A program made the position numbers and the translations under genes. A stretch of DNA of 64,000 nucleotides from positions 1 through 64,000 of the forward strand of contig JAWKRT010000003.1 in NCBI GenBank assembly GCA_041389495.1. The letters run 5' to 3'. Shown piece by piece: positions 17,123 to 26,131 of this stretch; positions within the stretch are counted from its first letter, which is position 1, and each line of letters opens with the position of its first letter. The notes beneath the pieces were generated by a model. It did not search any database. It was given only the letters and a program-made list of their open reading frames with translations, and was not told where the DNA came from. This stretch comes from Myxococcota bacterium (GTDB lineage Bacteria > Myxococcota_A > UBA9160 > UBA4427).

Positions 17123-18828
17123 TCGGGGCCGGGCGTCCCGCCAGCCGGGGGGCGCGCGCGGCGGGCCTCGAGGCGATCGAGCAGGCGGTGCGTCTCCGCG
17201 AAGTTCGGGTGGAGCTCGAGCGCGCGGAGCGCCGCGGCGCGTGCGCCGTCGAGGTCGCCCGCGCCCGCGCGAAGGCGCGCGATGCCGAGCCAGACGTGCT
17301 GGTCGACGCGGCCGGTCGCGGCCATCGCCTCGAAGGCGGCGAGCGCCTCGGCGCGGCGTCCCTCGGCGGCGAGCAGGTTCGCGAGGTTGACGCGCGTGCC
17401 GTAGTCGTCGGCGTCGAGCGCGGCGGCGCGCTCGAGGGCCTCGCGCGCGCGCGCGAGGTCGCCGCGTCCGAGGGCGACGCCGCCGAGCGACGACCACGCG
17501 CGCGCGTCGCCCGGCGCGGCCGCGACGAGCGACTCCCACAGGCGCGACTCGCTGCGCCACTCGGCGGCGCGCGCGGCGCTGCGGACGGCGCCCGCGACGC
17601 AGAGCCCCGCGATCGCCGCGAGCAGCACCGCGCGCGCGACGGGCGCGCGGGCGCGCCGGAGCAGCGCGTCGATCGCGGGGGCCGCCGCGAGCGCGAGCCC
17701 GGCCGACGGCGCGAGCAGGAAGCGCTCGCCCATCAGCACCGCGACGTCGACGACGTGCGACACGGGGAGCGCGAGCACGACGGCCGCGGTCGTCCCGAGC
17801 GCGACCGCGGCGCGCGGTCCGTGCGCGCGGGGCGGCGCCTCGCGCGCGAACGCGCGCCACGCGAGCGCGACGCCCGCGATCGTCGCGGCGATCGCGGCGC
17901 CGCCCGCGACGACGCGCGGCCCGAGCGCGCGCGCGACGCCGACGGCGTTCACGTAGTAGAGGTCGGGCTGGAGGACGCGCGGCCAGACGAGCAGGCGCAG
18001 GTACTCGAGGTAGACCGACGCCATCGTGTACGCGCGCTCGAGCGGCGACGCGAACGCGAAGAACTTCCCGTCGTTCTCGGGCGAGAAGCGGCCGAGCACC
18101 GCGTAGCGGAGGGTCGCCCACGCGAGGGCGACGAGTGCGAAGGGCAGGAGGTCGAGCGCCGCGCGCCCGATCGGGACGCGCGCGGGCGCGACGCGCCGCG
18201 CGATCGCGAGCTCGAGCGCGAGCAGCGCGACCGCGAGGATGCCCGTCTCCTTCGCGCCCGCGGCGAGCACGACGAGCGCGGTGGCGAGGAGTGCGAAGCG
18301 CCCGTCGAGGCGCTCGCGCGGCAGCGCGTCGCCCGGCGCGAAGAGCGCGCGGCGGAAGGCGAGCAGCGCGCCGAGGACGAACACGAGCGCGAGCAGCTCG
18401 CTGCGCCCGGCCACCGAGTCGACCGCCTCGGTGTGCACGGGGTGGAAGGCGAAGAGCGCGGTGGCCGCGAGCGCGGCGGGCGCGCTCGCGGCGTAGCCCG
18501 CGATCCAGGCGAACAGGAGCGCGACCGCGAGCGCGTACAGCGCGGCGTTCACCGCGTGGTAGCCGCGCGCGTCGTCGCCGAAGAAGGGCCACTCGAGCGC
18601 GTGCGAGAGGTTGGCGACGGGGCGGTAGAGGCCGCGCGCGTTCTCGGCCGGCGGGAACGAGCGCAGCAGCGCGGCCGCGGCGGCCGCCGGGGTGCGGATG
18701 CTCTCGTTGTTCGCGACGAAGCCGCGGTCGTCGAGGTTGAACTCGGCGCCCGGCGGCGGCCAGTGCAGCCACAGCGCGGCCGCGGCGATCGCCGCCGCGC
18801 CGAGCGCTCGCACCACCTTCGCGTCCAT
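17119..18828 (-). CDS. TMTC-like membrane protein with TPR tail
   Basis: The protein has 569 residues. The first loop shows FNLDDRGFVANNESI (D33-D34). The next conserved element is FHPVHTEAVDSVAGRSE (129-144), which is closest of all paralogs here to the eukaryotic TMTC form. GAKETG follows, then MGERFLLAPSAG. Three to four TPR units fill about residues 420-560 (DARAWSSLGGVALGRGDLARA and so on). By analogy it transfers a sugar from a lipid carrier to extracytoplasmic protein, but bacterial substrates are unproven. It is divergent from the phosphotriesterase-family gene across a 62-base gap. Confidence 0.85.
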   Translation of the reverse strand: MDAKVVRALGAAAIAAAALWLHWPPPGAEFNLDDRGFVANNESIRTPAAAAAALLRSFPPAENARGLYRPVANLSHALEWPFFGDDARGYHAVNAALYALAVALLFAWIAGYAASAPAALAATALFAFHPVHTEAVDSVAGRSELLALVFVLGALLAFRRALFAPGDALPRERLDGRFALLATALVVLAAGAKETGILAVALLALELAIARRVAPARVPIGRAALDLLPFALVALAWATLRYAVLGRFSPENDGKFFAFASPLERAYTMASVYLEYLRLLVWPRVLQPDLYYVNAVGVARALGPRVVAGGAAIAATIAGVALAWRAFAREAPPRAHGPRAAVALGTTAAVVLALPVSHVVDVAVLMGERFLLAPSAGLALAAAPAIDALLRRARAPVARAVLLAAIAGLCVAGAVRSAARAAEWRSESRLWESLVAAAPGDARAWSSLGGVALGRGDLARAREALERAAALDADDYGTRVNLANLLAAEGRRAEALAAFEAMAATGRVDQHVWLGIARLRAGAGDLDGARAAALRALELHPNFAETHRLLDRLEARRARPPAGGTPGPD

Positions 18829-18890
18829 CGCCGCCGATGATAGTGTCGCCGCGCCGCGCGCGGGACGCGCGCGCGTCGGGAGGAGCGGCG

Positions 18891-19883
18891 ATGACGACGA
18901 CGATCCAGACGGTGACGGGGCCGATCGCGGCCGACGCGCTCGGGCGCACGCTCATGCACGAGCACCTCGCGATCGGCTACCCGGGCTGGGAGGCCGACAC
19001 GATCCGCCCCGGGCCCTCGCGCGCCGAGATGCTCGCGAAGTGCGTCGATCGCCTGCAGGAGATGAAGGACGCGGGGCTCGCGACGATGATCGACCCGTGC
19101 CCGAACGACCTCGGTCGCGACGTCGAGCTCATGGCGGAGGCCGCGCAGCGCGCGGGCTTCCAGATCGTGTGCGCGACCGGCCTCTACAAGCAGGAGGAGG
19201 GCGGCGTCGCCTACTGGCACTTCCGCAACAACTTCGGCCCCGCGGTCGACGCGATGGCCGAGCTCTTCATCCGCGAGATCGAGGACGGCATCGGGTCGAC
19301 CGGCATCAAGCCCGGGATCATCAAGGTGGCGACGGGCGTCGGTCGCATCACGGACTACGAGAAGCAGGTGCTCGAGGCCGCGGCGCGCGCGTCCGTCGCG
19401 ACCGGCACGCCGATCACGACGCACACCGACCAGGGCACGATGGGCGACGAGCAGCAGCGCATCCTGACCGGGCACGGCGTCGCGCCCGAGCGCATCGTCG
19501 TCGGGCACTCGTGCGGAACGTCGGACCACGACTACCACTGGCGCATCGCGCGCGCGGGCTCCTACCTCGGGTTCGATCGCTTCGGCCTCGACATGATCCA
19601 TCCCGACGCCGAGCGGGTGGCGTCGCTCCTGCGTCTGCTCGAGCGCGGCGCGGGCGACCGCATCGTCGTCTCGCACGACACGGTCTGGTGCTGGCGCGGC
19701 GCGCCGGTGCCGGACCCGTCGATCCAGGCCGCGATGGAGCAGGTCTGGCACCCGCTCCACTTCACGCGGCGCATCGCGCCGAAGCTGCGCGAGGGCGGCG
19801 CCACGGACGCGCAGATCGAGCGGCTGCTCGTCGACAACCCGCGCGCCTACTTCTCGGGGGCCAAGCTCGCGGCGCTGTCCTGA
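18891..19883 (+). CDS. Phosphotriesterase-family metal-dependent hydrolase
   Basis: The 330-residue protein matches the phosphotriesterase/PLL family in length and motifs. H23 and H25 in LMHEHLAIG bind the first metal. K145 in GIIKVATG is the lysine that is carbamylated in the family. H178 in THTDQG and H206 in VVGHSCG bind the second metal. D263 in VVSHDTVW is the catalytic aspartate. The complete set suggests an active binuclear hydrolase, probably on a lactone or organic ester; phosphotriesterase activity itself is usually minor in natural members. The ATG at 18891 is favoured over an upstream frame extension because GGGAGGAG lies five bases ahead. No signal peptide is seen, so it is cytosolic. 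Neighbours do not reveal the substrate. Confidence 0.93.
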   Translation: MTTTIQTVTGPIAADALGRTLMHEHLAIGYPGWEADTIRPGPSRAEMLAKCVDRLQEMKDAGLATMIDPCPNDLGRDVELMAEAAQRAGFQIVCATGLYKQEEGGVAYWHFRNNFGPAVDAMAELFIREIEDGIGSTGIKPGIIKVATGVGRITDYEKQVLEAAARASVATGTPITTHTDQGTMGDEQQRILTGHGVAPERIVVGHSCGTSDHDYHWRIARAGSYLGFDRFGLDMIHPDAERVASLLRLLERGAGDRIVVSHDTVWCWRGAPVPDPSIQAAMEQVWHPLHFTRRIAPKLREGGATDAQIERLLVDNPRAYFSGAKLAALS

Positions 19884-19911
19884 GCGCGGCGCCCGGGCGC
19901 GCGCGGCCCGC

Positions 19912-20709
19912 CTAGCGCGCCGCGCGCGCGGCGTCGTTCTCGAACGCTTCGATGCGCGCATCGCTCGGTGCGGGCGCGTCGTAGCGGCTGCGGAGCGCGT
20001 TCCAGCGGATGCGCGCCAGTCCGAGCAGCGACATCGCGGCGTCGCGCACGACGCGCACCTTCGTGCCCGGCTGGTCGCGCCACGTCACCGGCACCTCGTC
20101 GACGCGCAGGCCGCGGCGCGCGGCGAGGAACAGCAGCTCGGCGTCGAAGCTCCAGTCGTCGATGCGGAGCGCGGCGAAGAGCGCGCGGCCGGCGTCGCCG
20201 CGGAAGGCCTTGAAGCCGCACGTCGCATCGCTCACCGGCGCGACCAGCAGGCGGACGAGCGCGGTGAAGACGCGCCCCATCGACTCGCGCCACCACGGCT
20301 GGTGCACCTCGACGTGCGCGCCTTCGCGCTTGCGCGAGCCGATCGCGACGTCGGCGCCGTCGTCGAGCCGCGCGAGCAGGGCGTCCATCGCGTCGAGCGG
20401 CGTCGAGAGGTCGGCGTCGGTGAACAGCACGCGCGCGCCGCGCGCCGCCGCGAAGCCGACCTTGAGCGCGTGGCCCTTGCCGCGATTCCCGGCGTAGGCG
20501 AGCACGCGCACGGGGACGGGCAGGGCGGCGGCGGCGGCGCGCGCGCGCGCCGCCGTGTCGTCGCGGCTCCCGTCGTCGACGACGACGATCTCGCTCGCGG
20601 GGTGGTGCGCTCCGAGGTGGCGGGCGAGCGCGCGCAGCGTCGACTCGATGCACGTGGCTTCGTCGAACGCGGGCACGACCACGGAGAGGGATGTGGCCGG
20701 CGCGCCCAT
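19912..20709 (-). CDS. Family 2 glycosyltransferase, polyprenyl-phosphate sugar synthase type
   Basis: The protein has 265 residues. It begins LSVVVPAFDEATCIESTL, the usual GT2 start, then has VVDDGSRDDTAARA, NRGKGHALKVGF and the metal-binding D98-A-D100 in FTDADLSTPLD. The later motif DATCGFKAFRGDAGRALF and the short C-terminus resemble dolichyl-phosphate beta-glucosyltransferase (Alg5-type) enzymes. Those transfer glucose from UDP-glucose to a polyprenyl phosphate on the cytosolic face. Such a product is the donor that GT-C enzymes need, so this gene may feed the membrane transferases around it (inference). The ATG at 20709 starts just before the first strand. It is divergent from the sulfatase-like lipoprotein gene. 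Confidence 0.9.
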   Translation of the reverse strand: MGAPATSLSVVVPAFDEATCIESTLRALARHLGAHHPASEIVVVDDGSRDDTAARARAAAAALPVPVRVLAYAGNRGKGHALKVGFAAARGARVLFTDADLSTPLDAMDALLARLDDGADVAIGSRKREGAHVEVHQPWWRESMGRVFTALVRLLVAPVSDATCGFKAFRGDAGRALFAALRIDDWSFDAELLFLAARRGLRVDEVPVTWRDQPGTKVRVVRDAAMSLLGLARIRWNALRSRYDAPAPSDARIEAFENDAARAAR

Positions 20710-20831
20710 CGGCGCGCATTCTCCTCGATCGCCCGCGCGCCGGCCAGCGGATCGCGCGGACGTGCGCGCGCGCGCCGAGCGCGCGGAGCGCGCGGCGGGC
20801 CGGGGCGGGCGCGGCGCTATGCTGCCGCGCG

Positions 20832-22262
20832 GTGTCCGTCCCTCCCGCGCCTTCCGCTCCGCCCGATCGCCGCCGCGGCCGACACTTCGCGCGCGCCGCG
20901 CTGCTCGCGCTCGGCTGCGCATGGCTCGCCGGCTGCACGCCGGCGGGCGAGGCGCGCCCGCCCGACCTCGTGCTCGTCACCATCGACACGCTCCGGCCCG
21001 ACCACCTGAGCGTGTACGGCTATGCGCGCCCGACCACGCCGTCGCTCGAGCGGTGGTTCCCGCCGGAGGCGTCGGCCGTGTACGAGCGCGCGTACTCGGC
21101 CGAGGCCGCGACGTCGCCGTCGGTCGTGAGCTTCCTGTCGGGGCTGCTCCCGCAGGACCACGGCGTGCGCCTCCTGCACCAGCTCCTCCCCGACGCGACG
21201 CGGCTCGTGCCCGACCTCCTCCCGGCGGCCTACGAGAGCGCGGGCTTCGTCTCGAACGCCGTGCTCGCGCGGGAAGCGATCGGCATGGCCGATCGCTTCG
21301 ACCACTACGACGACTTCGTCGACGAGCTCGAGCCGGTTCGCAAGGTGTTCGAGCGCAACGCCGCGCGCACGACCGACGCGGTGCTCGCCTGGGTGGGGGC
21401 GCGCGCGGACCCGGCGCGGCCGCTCTTCCTCTGGGTGCACTACATCGACCCGCACGGGCCGTACGCGCCGCCCGACGACTGGCCGCGACGTTATGCGCAC
21501 GACGCGCCGGTCGAGATCAACCCGCGGCGCGTGAACCCGTACATGCGCCTTCCCGACGTGCGCGACGGGCTCGTCTACGTCGACCGCTACGACGAGGAGA
21601 TCACCTACGCGGACCGCGAGGTCGGGCGGCTGCTCGACGGCCTCGACGCCGCGCTCGGGCTCGACGACGCGCTCGTCGTCTTCACCGCCGACCACGGCGA
21701 GAGCATGATGGAGCACGAGAACTGGTTCACGCACGGCTACCACGTGTACGACGAGGTGGTGCGCGTGCCGCTGCTCGTGCGCGGTGCGGGCGTCGTTCCC
21801 GGGCGCACGCGCGCGCCGTCGTCGGGCATCGACGTCGCCGCGACGCTGCTGCGCGCGGCGGGTGCCGAGCTGCCGCCCGCGCTGCGCGGCGCCGACCTGC
21901 GGCGTCCGGACGCGCTCCCGCCCGGCCGCCCCATCCTGGTAGAGGCCTCGGACGGCCAGCGTCAGGTGCGGGCGATCGTGCAGGGCGGGCGGAAGGTCGT
22001 GGCGGCGGTCTCCCCCGCGGGCGAGGTGCAGGGGATCGGTCTCTTCGATCTCGAGGCGGATCCGGGCGAGACGACGTGGCAGCCGGCCGTCACCGCGCCG
22101 CGACTCCAGGCCACTCTCCTCGAGATGATCCGGCGCGATCCGGATCCCGGCGGGATTCCCGCGGAGCTCGCGGCCGGGCGCAGGCCCTCCGCGCCGCGGG
22201 TCGCTCCCGGCGTCGAGGGCGAGGAGCTCGAGAAGCTGCGCGCGCTCGGCTACGCGGAGTGA
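20832..22262 (+). CDS. Sulfatase-like lipoprotein with Thr nucleophile position
   Basis: From a GTG start the protein has 476 residues and a lipoprotein signal with C35 in LAGC. The alkaline-phosphatase-superfamily domain begins PDLVLVTIDTLRPDHLSVYGY (D52). The position normally held by Cys is T94 in A-A-T-S-P-S-V, and the usual Arg is replaced by Val. The second metal site is TADHGESMMEHENW. It ends LEKLRALGYAE, the same ending as the other three sulfatase-like proteins here. Without Cys it cannot be activated by formylglycine formation, so a hydrolase or transferase acting on a phosphate ester is more likely than a sulfatase. It is followed after 121 bases by sqdB in the same direction, which may be coincidence or a functional link. 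Confidence 0.82.
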   Translation: MSVPPAPSAPPDRRRGRHFARAALLALGCAWLAGCTPAGEARPPDLVLVTIDTLRPDHLSVYGYARPTTPSLERWFPPEASAVYERAYSAEAATSPSVVSFLSGLLPQDHGVRLLHQLLPDATRLVPDLLPAAYESAGFVSNAVLAREAIGMADRFDHYDDFVDELEPVRKVFERNAARTTDAVLAWVGARADPARPLFLWVHYIDPHGPYAPPDDWPRRYAHDAPVEINPRRVNPYMRLPDVRDGLVYVDRYDEEITYADREVGRLLDGLDAALGLDDALVVFTADHGESMMEHENWFTHGYHVYDEVVRVPLLVRGAGVVPGRTRAPSSGIDVAATLLRAAGAELPPALRGADLRRPDALPPGRPILVEASDGQRQVRAIVQGGRKVVAAVSPAGEVQGIGLFDLEADPGETTWQPAVTAPRLQATLLEMIRRDPDPGGIPAELAAGRRPSAPRVAPGVEGEELEKLRALGYAE

Positions 22263-22383
22263 CTGGAAGCCGCCGCCGTCCCGACCCCGGGGCGCGGGTC
22301 GCACCCGGACCGCGGCCCCGTGATATACGGGCGGATGCCCCGCGCCATCGCGGGCCGCGAAGCGAGCTGCTCGGAGAGTGTCG

Positions 22384-23532
22384 ATGCGAATCCTGATCCT
22401 GGGCGGAGACGGCTACCTCGGCTGGCCGACCGCGATGTACCTCTCGGCCCGGGGCCACGACGTCGCCGTCGCCGACAACATGCTGCGCCGGCGCATGCAC
22501 CTCGAGCGCGGCACGAACTCGCTCACGCCCATCAAGAGCCTGCAGCAGCGCGTGGAGGCCTGGCGCCGCGAGAGCGGCCGCGAGGTGCGCGCCTTCGTCG
22601 GCGACCTCTGCGACCCGGCCTTCGCCACGCACGTCGTCGAGCAGACGCGCCCCGAGGCGATCATCCACTACGGCGAGCAGCCGAGCGCGCCGTACTCGAT
22701 GATCGACCGCGAGCACGCCGTCTTCTCCCAGCGCAACAACGTCGAGGGCAACCTCAACATCCTGTGGGCGATGAAGGAGCACGCGCCCGACTGCCACCTC
22801 GTGAAGCTCGGGACGATGGGCGAGTACGGCACGCCCAACATCGACATCGAGGAGGGCTACATCGAGATCGAGCACAACGGGCGGAAGGACACGCTGCCCT
22901 TCCCGAAGCTCCCGGGCTCGTTCTACCACCTCTCGAAGGTGCACGACTCGCACAACATCCACTTCGCGTGCCGCATCTGGGGCTTCCGCGCGACCGACCT
23001 GAACCAGGGCGTCGTGTACGGGATCGAGACGGACCAGACGAAGGTCCACCCGGACCTGATGACGCGCTTCGACTACGACGAGCTGTTCGGCACCGTGCTG
23101 AACCGCTTCTGCCTGCAGGCCGTGATCGGCCACCCGCTCACGGTCTACGGCAAGGGCGGGCAGACGCGCGGCTTCCTCAACATCCGCGACACGCTCCGCT
23201 GCGTCGAGCTCGCGTGCGAGAACCCGGCGGCGCGCGGCGAGATGCGCGTCTACAACCAGTTCACCGAGACCTTCACGGTGGCCGACCTCGCGCACACCGT
23301 GCAGGCGGCGCTCGCGGAGTACGGCGGGCACGTCGAGATCCAGTCGATTCCCGACCCGCGCGTCGAGGCCGAGGAGCACTACTACAACCCGAAGGCCGAG
23401 AAGCTGCTCGCGCTCGGGCTCGAGCCGAACCGGCTCAGCGACGAGCTCGTGAAGTCGATCTTCCGCATCATCGAGCAGCACAAGGATCGCATCATCGAGA
23501 GCGCGATCCTGCCCTCCACGAAGTGGAGGTAG
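22384..23532 (+). CDS. sqdB: UDP-sulfoquinovose synthase
   Basis: The 382-residue protein follows the plant SQD1 and bacterial SqdB sequence almost motif for motif: GGDGYLGW at 7-14 for NAD, YGEQPSAPYSMIDR, LGTMGEYGTPNIDIEEGY with T144, FYHLSKVHDS with the catalytic Y181 and K185, then TDLNQGVVYG, YGKGGQTRGFLNIRDT and RVEAEEHYYN. The family makes UDP-sulfoquinovose from UDP-glucose and sulfite in the cytosol. This is the head-group donor of sulfolipid and, in some organisms, of sulfoquinovose-containing glycans. The ATG at 22384 is preceded by GGAGAG; a GTG two codons upstream is possible. No SqdC, SqdD or SqdX gene is recognisable in the window, so the acceptor is unknown. Confidence 0.95.
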   Translation: MRILILGGDGYLGWPTAMYLSARGHDVAVADNMLRRRMHLERGTNSLTPIKSLQQRVEAWRRESGREVRAFVGDLCDPAFATHVVEQTRPEAIIHYGEQPSAPYSMIDREHAVFSQRNNVEGNLNILWAMKEHAPDCHLVKLGTMGEYGTPNIDIEEGYIEIEHNGRKDTLPFPKLPGSFYHLSKVHDSHNIHFACRIWGFRATDLNQGVVYGIETDQTKVHPDLMTRFDYDELFGTVLNRFCLQAVIGHPLTVYGKGGQTRGFLNIRDTLRCVELACENPAARGEMRVYNQFTETFTVADLAHTVQAALAEYGGHVEIQSIPDPRVEAEEHYYNPKAEKLLALGLEPNRLSDELVKSIFRIIEQHKDRIIESAILPSTKWR

Positions 23533-23564
23533 CGGGAGAGCGGTCCACGAAGTGGAGATAGCGG
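23515..23564. repeat. Duplicated 21-bp element with internal hairpin
   Basis: The 21-base element starting TCCACGAAGTGGAG occurs at 23515-23535 and 23544-23564 with one change. The first copy encodes the last residues and stop of sqdB. Each copy contains a small inverted repeat (TCCAC-GAA-GTGGA). Confidence 0.85.
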
Positions 23565-23565
23565 T

Positions 23566-23584
23566 CGGCTACTCCACGTAGCCG
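23566..23584. terminator. Hairpin at convergent gene ends
   Basis: CGGCTAC at 23566-23572 pairs perfectly with GTAGCCG at 23578-23584 around a five-base loop, between sqdB and the convergent sulfatase-like gene whose stop lies in it. There is no T run on either side, so an intrinsic terminator role is only possible, not shown. Confidence 0.35.
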
Positions 23585-24990
23585 AGCTGCTCGAGGCGCT
23601 TCCGCAGGTCCGCGTCGATCTCGTTCGTGACCGTCGCACCCGGCCGGGCGCGCGCATCCTCGAGCAGCGCCTCGACGCGCGCCCGCATCCGCTCGGCGAC
23701 GTCGGGGTGCTCGCCGATCACGTCGCGCAGCTCGGCCGCGTCCGCCTCGACGTCGTACAGGCGTGCCGGCCCGTCGCTCAGGTACCAGTAGCGCCAGCGT
23801 CCCGCGCTGAGCGCGAAGGTGCGCTGGCGCGGCGCGCCGTCGCGCACCGGCTCCTGCGAGAGCGCCTCGCGCTCCGCGTCGGCGAGCAGGTCGCCGCCGT
23901 CGAACGCGGCTCCGGCGAGCGGCAGCGCGGTGTGCGCGCGCAGCGTCGGCAGGACGTCGACGAGCGACGCGACCTGCGCCGCGCGCGCGCCGCGCGGCCC
24001 GCCCGGCCAGCGGAGCACGAGCGGGACGCGCACCGTGCCGCGCCACACGAGCTCGTGGCCGGGCTCGCCGTGCGCCATCAGCCCCTCGCCGTGGTCGCCC
24101 GCGATCGCGACGACCGCGTCGTCGTAGAGCCCGCGCTCGCGCAGCGCGTCGAGCAGGCGCCCGACCTGCTCGTCCGCGTAGCGGATCTCGCCGTCGTAGG
24201 CGTTCGCGAGGCCCGCGACGTGACGGTGGAGCACGTCCGGGATGCCGCGCGCCGCGAGCGTCTCGAGCAGCGCCGCGTCGGTCGTGAAGGCGCGGTCCCA
24301 CGGCGCGGGCGGCTCGTAGGGCAGGTGCGGGTCGAAGACGTGCACCCAGAGGAAGAACGGGGGGGCGCCGTCGCCGCGTGCGGCGAGCCACGCGAGCGCG
24401 CGGTCGACGGTCTCGCCGGCCGTCCGCCGCACGCTCTCGTCGTTCTCGTCGAAGGGCGGCGGCGCGTCGAACGCGGCGAAGCCCGCGTCGACGCCCGTGC
24501 CGCGCGAGAGCGGCGACGCGCTCGTGAACGCGGCCGTCGCGTAGCCGGCGTCGGAGAGCGTCTGCGCGACGCTGCGCAGCCCGCCCGGCTCGCCCGGCAC
24601 GAACGGGATGTGCAGGTAGCGGAAGTTCGACAGCACGCCGTGGCGCGCGGGCAGGCTCGACGTCAGCAGCGAGACGTGCGACGGCAGCGTCGTCGGCATC
24701 GGCGCGTAGGCGTTCTCGAACAGCAGCGCGTCGCGGGCGAAGGCGTCGAGCGCCGGCGACGTCGGCCTCGCATAGCCATAACAACCGAGGTGGTCGGCGC
24801 GCAGCGTGTCGATCGTGACGAGCACGAGGTTCGGCGGCGCGGCGGCGCGCGCGGCGCCGGCGGCCGCGAGCGCGACGAGCGCGACGAGCGCGGCGACGAC
24901 CCGGAGCGCGACGGCGCGGCGCCGCAGACCGGCGCGGCGGGCGGCGCGCCGGCGCGCGCGCCGGACGGAGCGGGCGGGGGCGGCGGACAT
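23569..24990 (-). CDS. Sulfatase-like (alkaline phosphatase superfamily) secreted or anchored protein with Thr nucleophile position
   Basis: The protein has 473 residues. A very Arg-rich N-terminus precedes one hydrophobic segment (about 27-50) ending in AAGAARAAAPP, either a signal peptide or an uncleaved anchor. The domain starts LVLVTIDTLRADHLGCYGYA (D61). The nucleophile motif is T-L-P-S-H with T101 in place of the sulfatase Cys. The second metal site is AGDHGEGLMAHGEPGHE. It ends LEQLGYVE. The length equals that of the lipoprotein paralog at 20832-22262 and corresponds to the catalytic domain alone. It probably acts on the periplasmic side. It converges on sqdB with only 36 bases between and is divergent from the epimerase gene. 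Confidence 0.82.
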   Translation of the reverse strand: MSAAPARSVRRARRRAARRAGLRRRAVALRVVAALVALVALAAAGAARAAAPPNLVLVTIDTLRADHLGCYGYARPTSPALDAFARDALLFENAYAPMPTTLPSHVSLLTSSLPARHGVLSNFRYLHIPFVPGEPGGLRSVAQTLSDAGYATAAFTSASPLSRGTGVDAGFAAFDAPPPFDENDESVRRTAGETVDRALAWLAARGDGAPPFFLWVHVFDPHLPYEPPAPWDRAFTTDAALLETLAARGIPDVLHRHVAGLANAYDGEIRYADEQVGRLLDALRERGLYDDAVVAIAGDHGEGLMAHGEPGHELVWRGTVRVPLVLRWPGGPRGARAAQVASLVDVLPTLRAHTALPLAGAAFDGGDLLADAEREALSQEPVRDGAPRQRTFALSAGRWRYWYLSDGPARLYDVEADAAELRDVIGEHPDVAERMRARVEALLEDARARPGATVTNEIDADLRKRLEQLGYVE

Positions 24991-25201
24991 GGCGCGGGAG
25001 CGTAGCTCGCGCGCGCCGCGTTCCGGCCGTGTTCCCGCCGTGTTGCGCACGCGCTGCGGGCGCGCGCCGCGCGCGCGCGACGCGGTTCGGAGCGCACGCG
25101 GATTCGGGACGCTCGCGCGCCGCCCTCCCGGCGATCGACGGCGCCGCCGCGCGGCGGCCCGGTGCGAGCGCGCGGCGGCGCGAGCGTGGAGCCCTTCGAC
25201 G

Positions 25202-26110
25202 ATGCGGATCCTGGTCACGGGCGGCGCGGGCTTCATCGGCTCGAACCTCTGCCGGCTCGCGCTCGCCGAGGGCGTCGTTCCGGTGGTCGTCGACGACGCG
25301 AGCGGCGGCGTCGACTTCCTGCCCGAGGGCGTCGAGCGCCACCGCGTCGCCGTCGCCGACCTCCCGCAGCGGCGCGACCTGCTCGCCGGCGTCGACGCCG
25401 TCGTCCATCTCGCCGCGAAGCCGTCGGTCGACTTCGCGAACCGCGAGCCGCTCGCCGCGCTCGACGCCAACGTCGGCGACACGCTCCGCGCGCTGCTCGC
25501 CGCGGCCGACGCGGGCGTGCCGCGCTTCGTGTGCGCATCCTCGAACGCGGCCGCCGGCAACGTCGCCGGTCCCGTCCACGAGCGCGTCCTGCCGCAGCCC
25601 GCGTCGGTCTACGGTGCGACGAAGACCGCGGCCGAGGCCTTCTGCTCGGCCGTGTCGCTGTCGCACGGGCTCGACGCGGTGAGCCTTCGCTTCTCGAACT
25701 GCTACGGCCCGCACTCCGACCACAAGCAGAGCGCCGTGCACCTGTTCGTGCGCAAGGCGCTCGCGCGCGAGCCCGTCGTCGTGTTCGGCGACGGCGACCA
25801 GACGCGCGACTTCATCTACGTCGAGGACATCGCGCGCTGCATCCTCGCGGCGGCCGCCGCGCCGTGCGGCCCCGTCCTGCAGGTCGGCACCGGCGTCGAG
25901 ACCACCGTGCGCGAGCTCGTCGCGGCGATCGAGAAGGCGACCGGCGAGCGGCTCGCCGTCGAGAGCGCGCCGCCGCGCATGGGCGACGTGCGCGCCAGCG
26001 TGAGCGACGTGCGGCTCGCGGAGGAGCAGCTCGGCTGGCGTCCGCGGGTCGCCTTCGAGGAAGGGATCGCGCGCACCGTCGCGTATTATCGCGAGCGGCT
26101 CGGCGCCTAG
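25202..26110 (+). CDS. NAD-dependent epimerase/dehydratase, nucleotide-sugar type
   Basis: This 302-residue extended short-chain dehydrogenase has GGAGFIG at 7-13 for NAD. The active-site set is S114 in CASSNAAAG, Y137 and K141 in SVYGATK. The sequence RFSNCYGPHSDHKQSAVHLF and FGDGDQTRDFIYVEDIAR is typical of UDP-hexose 4-epimerases and related enzymes. It should act on a UDP-activated sugar in the cytosol; the exact sugar is not readable. The 211 bases upstream (24991-25201) separate it from a divergent gene and are the likely promoter region. It is followed 21 bases later by a GT2 gene and appears to lead a four-gene rightward run. Confidence 0.92.
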   Translation: MRILVTGGAGFIGSNLCRLALAEGVVPVVVDDASGGVDFLPEGVERHRVAVADLPQRRDLLAGVDAVVHLAAKPSVDFANREPLAALDANVGDTLRALLAAADAGVPRFVCASSNAAAGNVAGPVHERVLPQPASVYGATKTAAEAFCSAVSLSHGLDAVSLRFSNCYGPHSDHKQSAVHLFVRKALAREPVVVFGDGDQTRDFIYVEDIARCILAAAAAPCGPVLQVGTGVETTVRELVAAIEKATGERLAVESAPPRMGDVRASVSDVRLAEEQLGWRPRVAFEEGIARTVAYYRERLGA

Positions 26111-26131
26111 CGCGGGGAACGGGAGAGCCGG

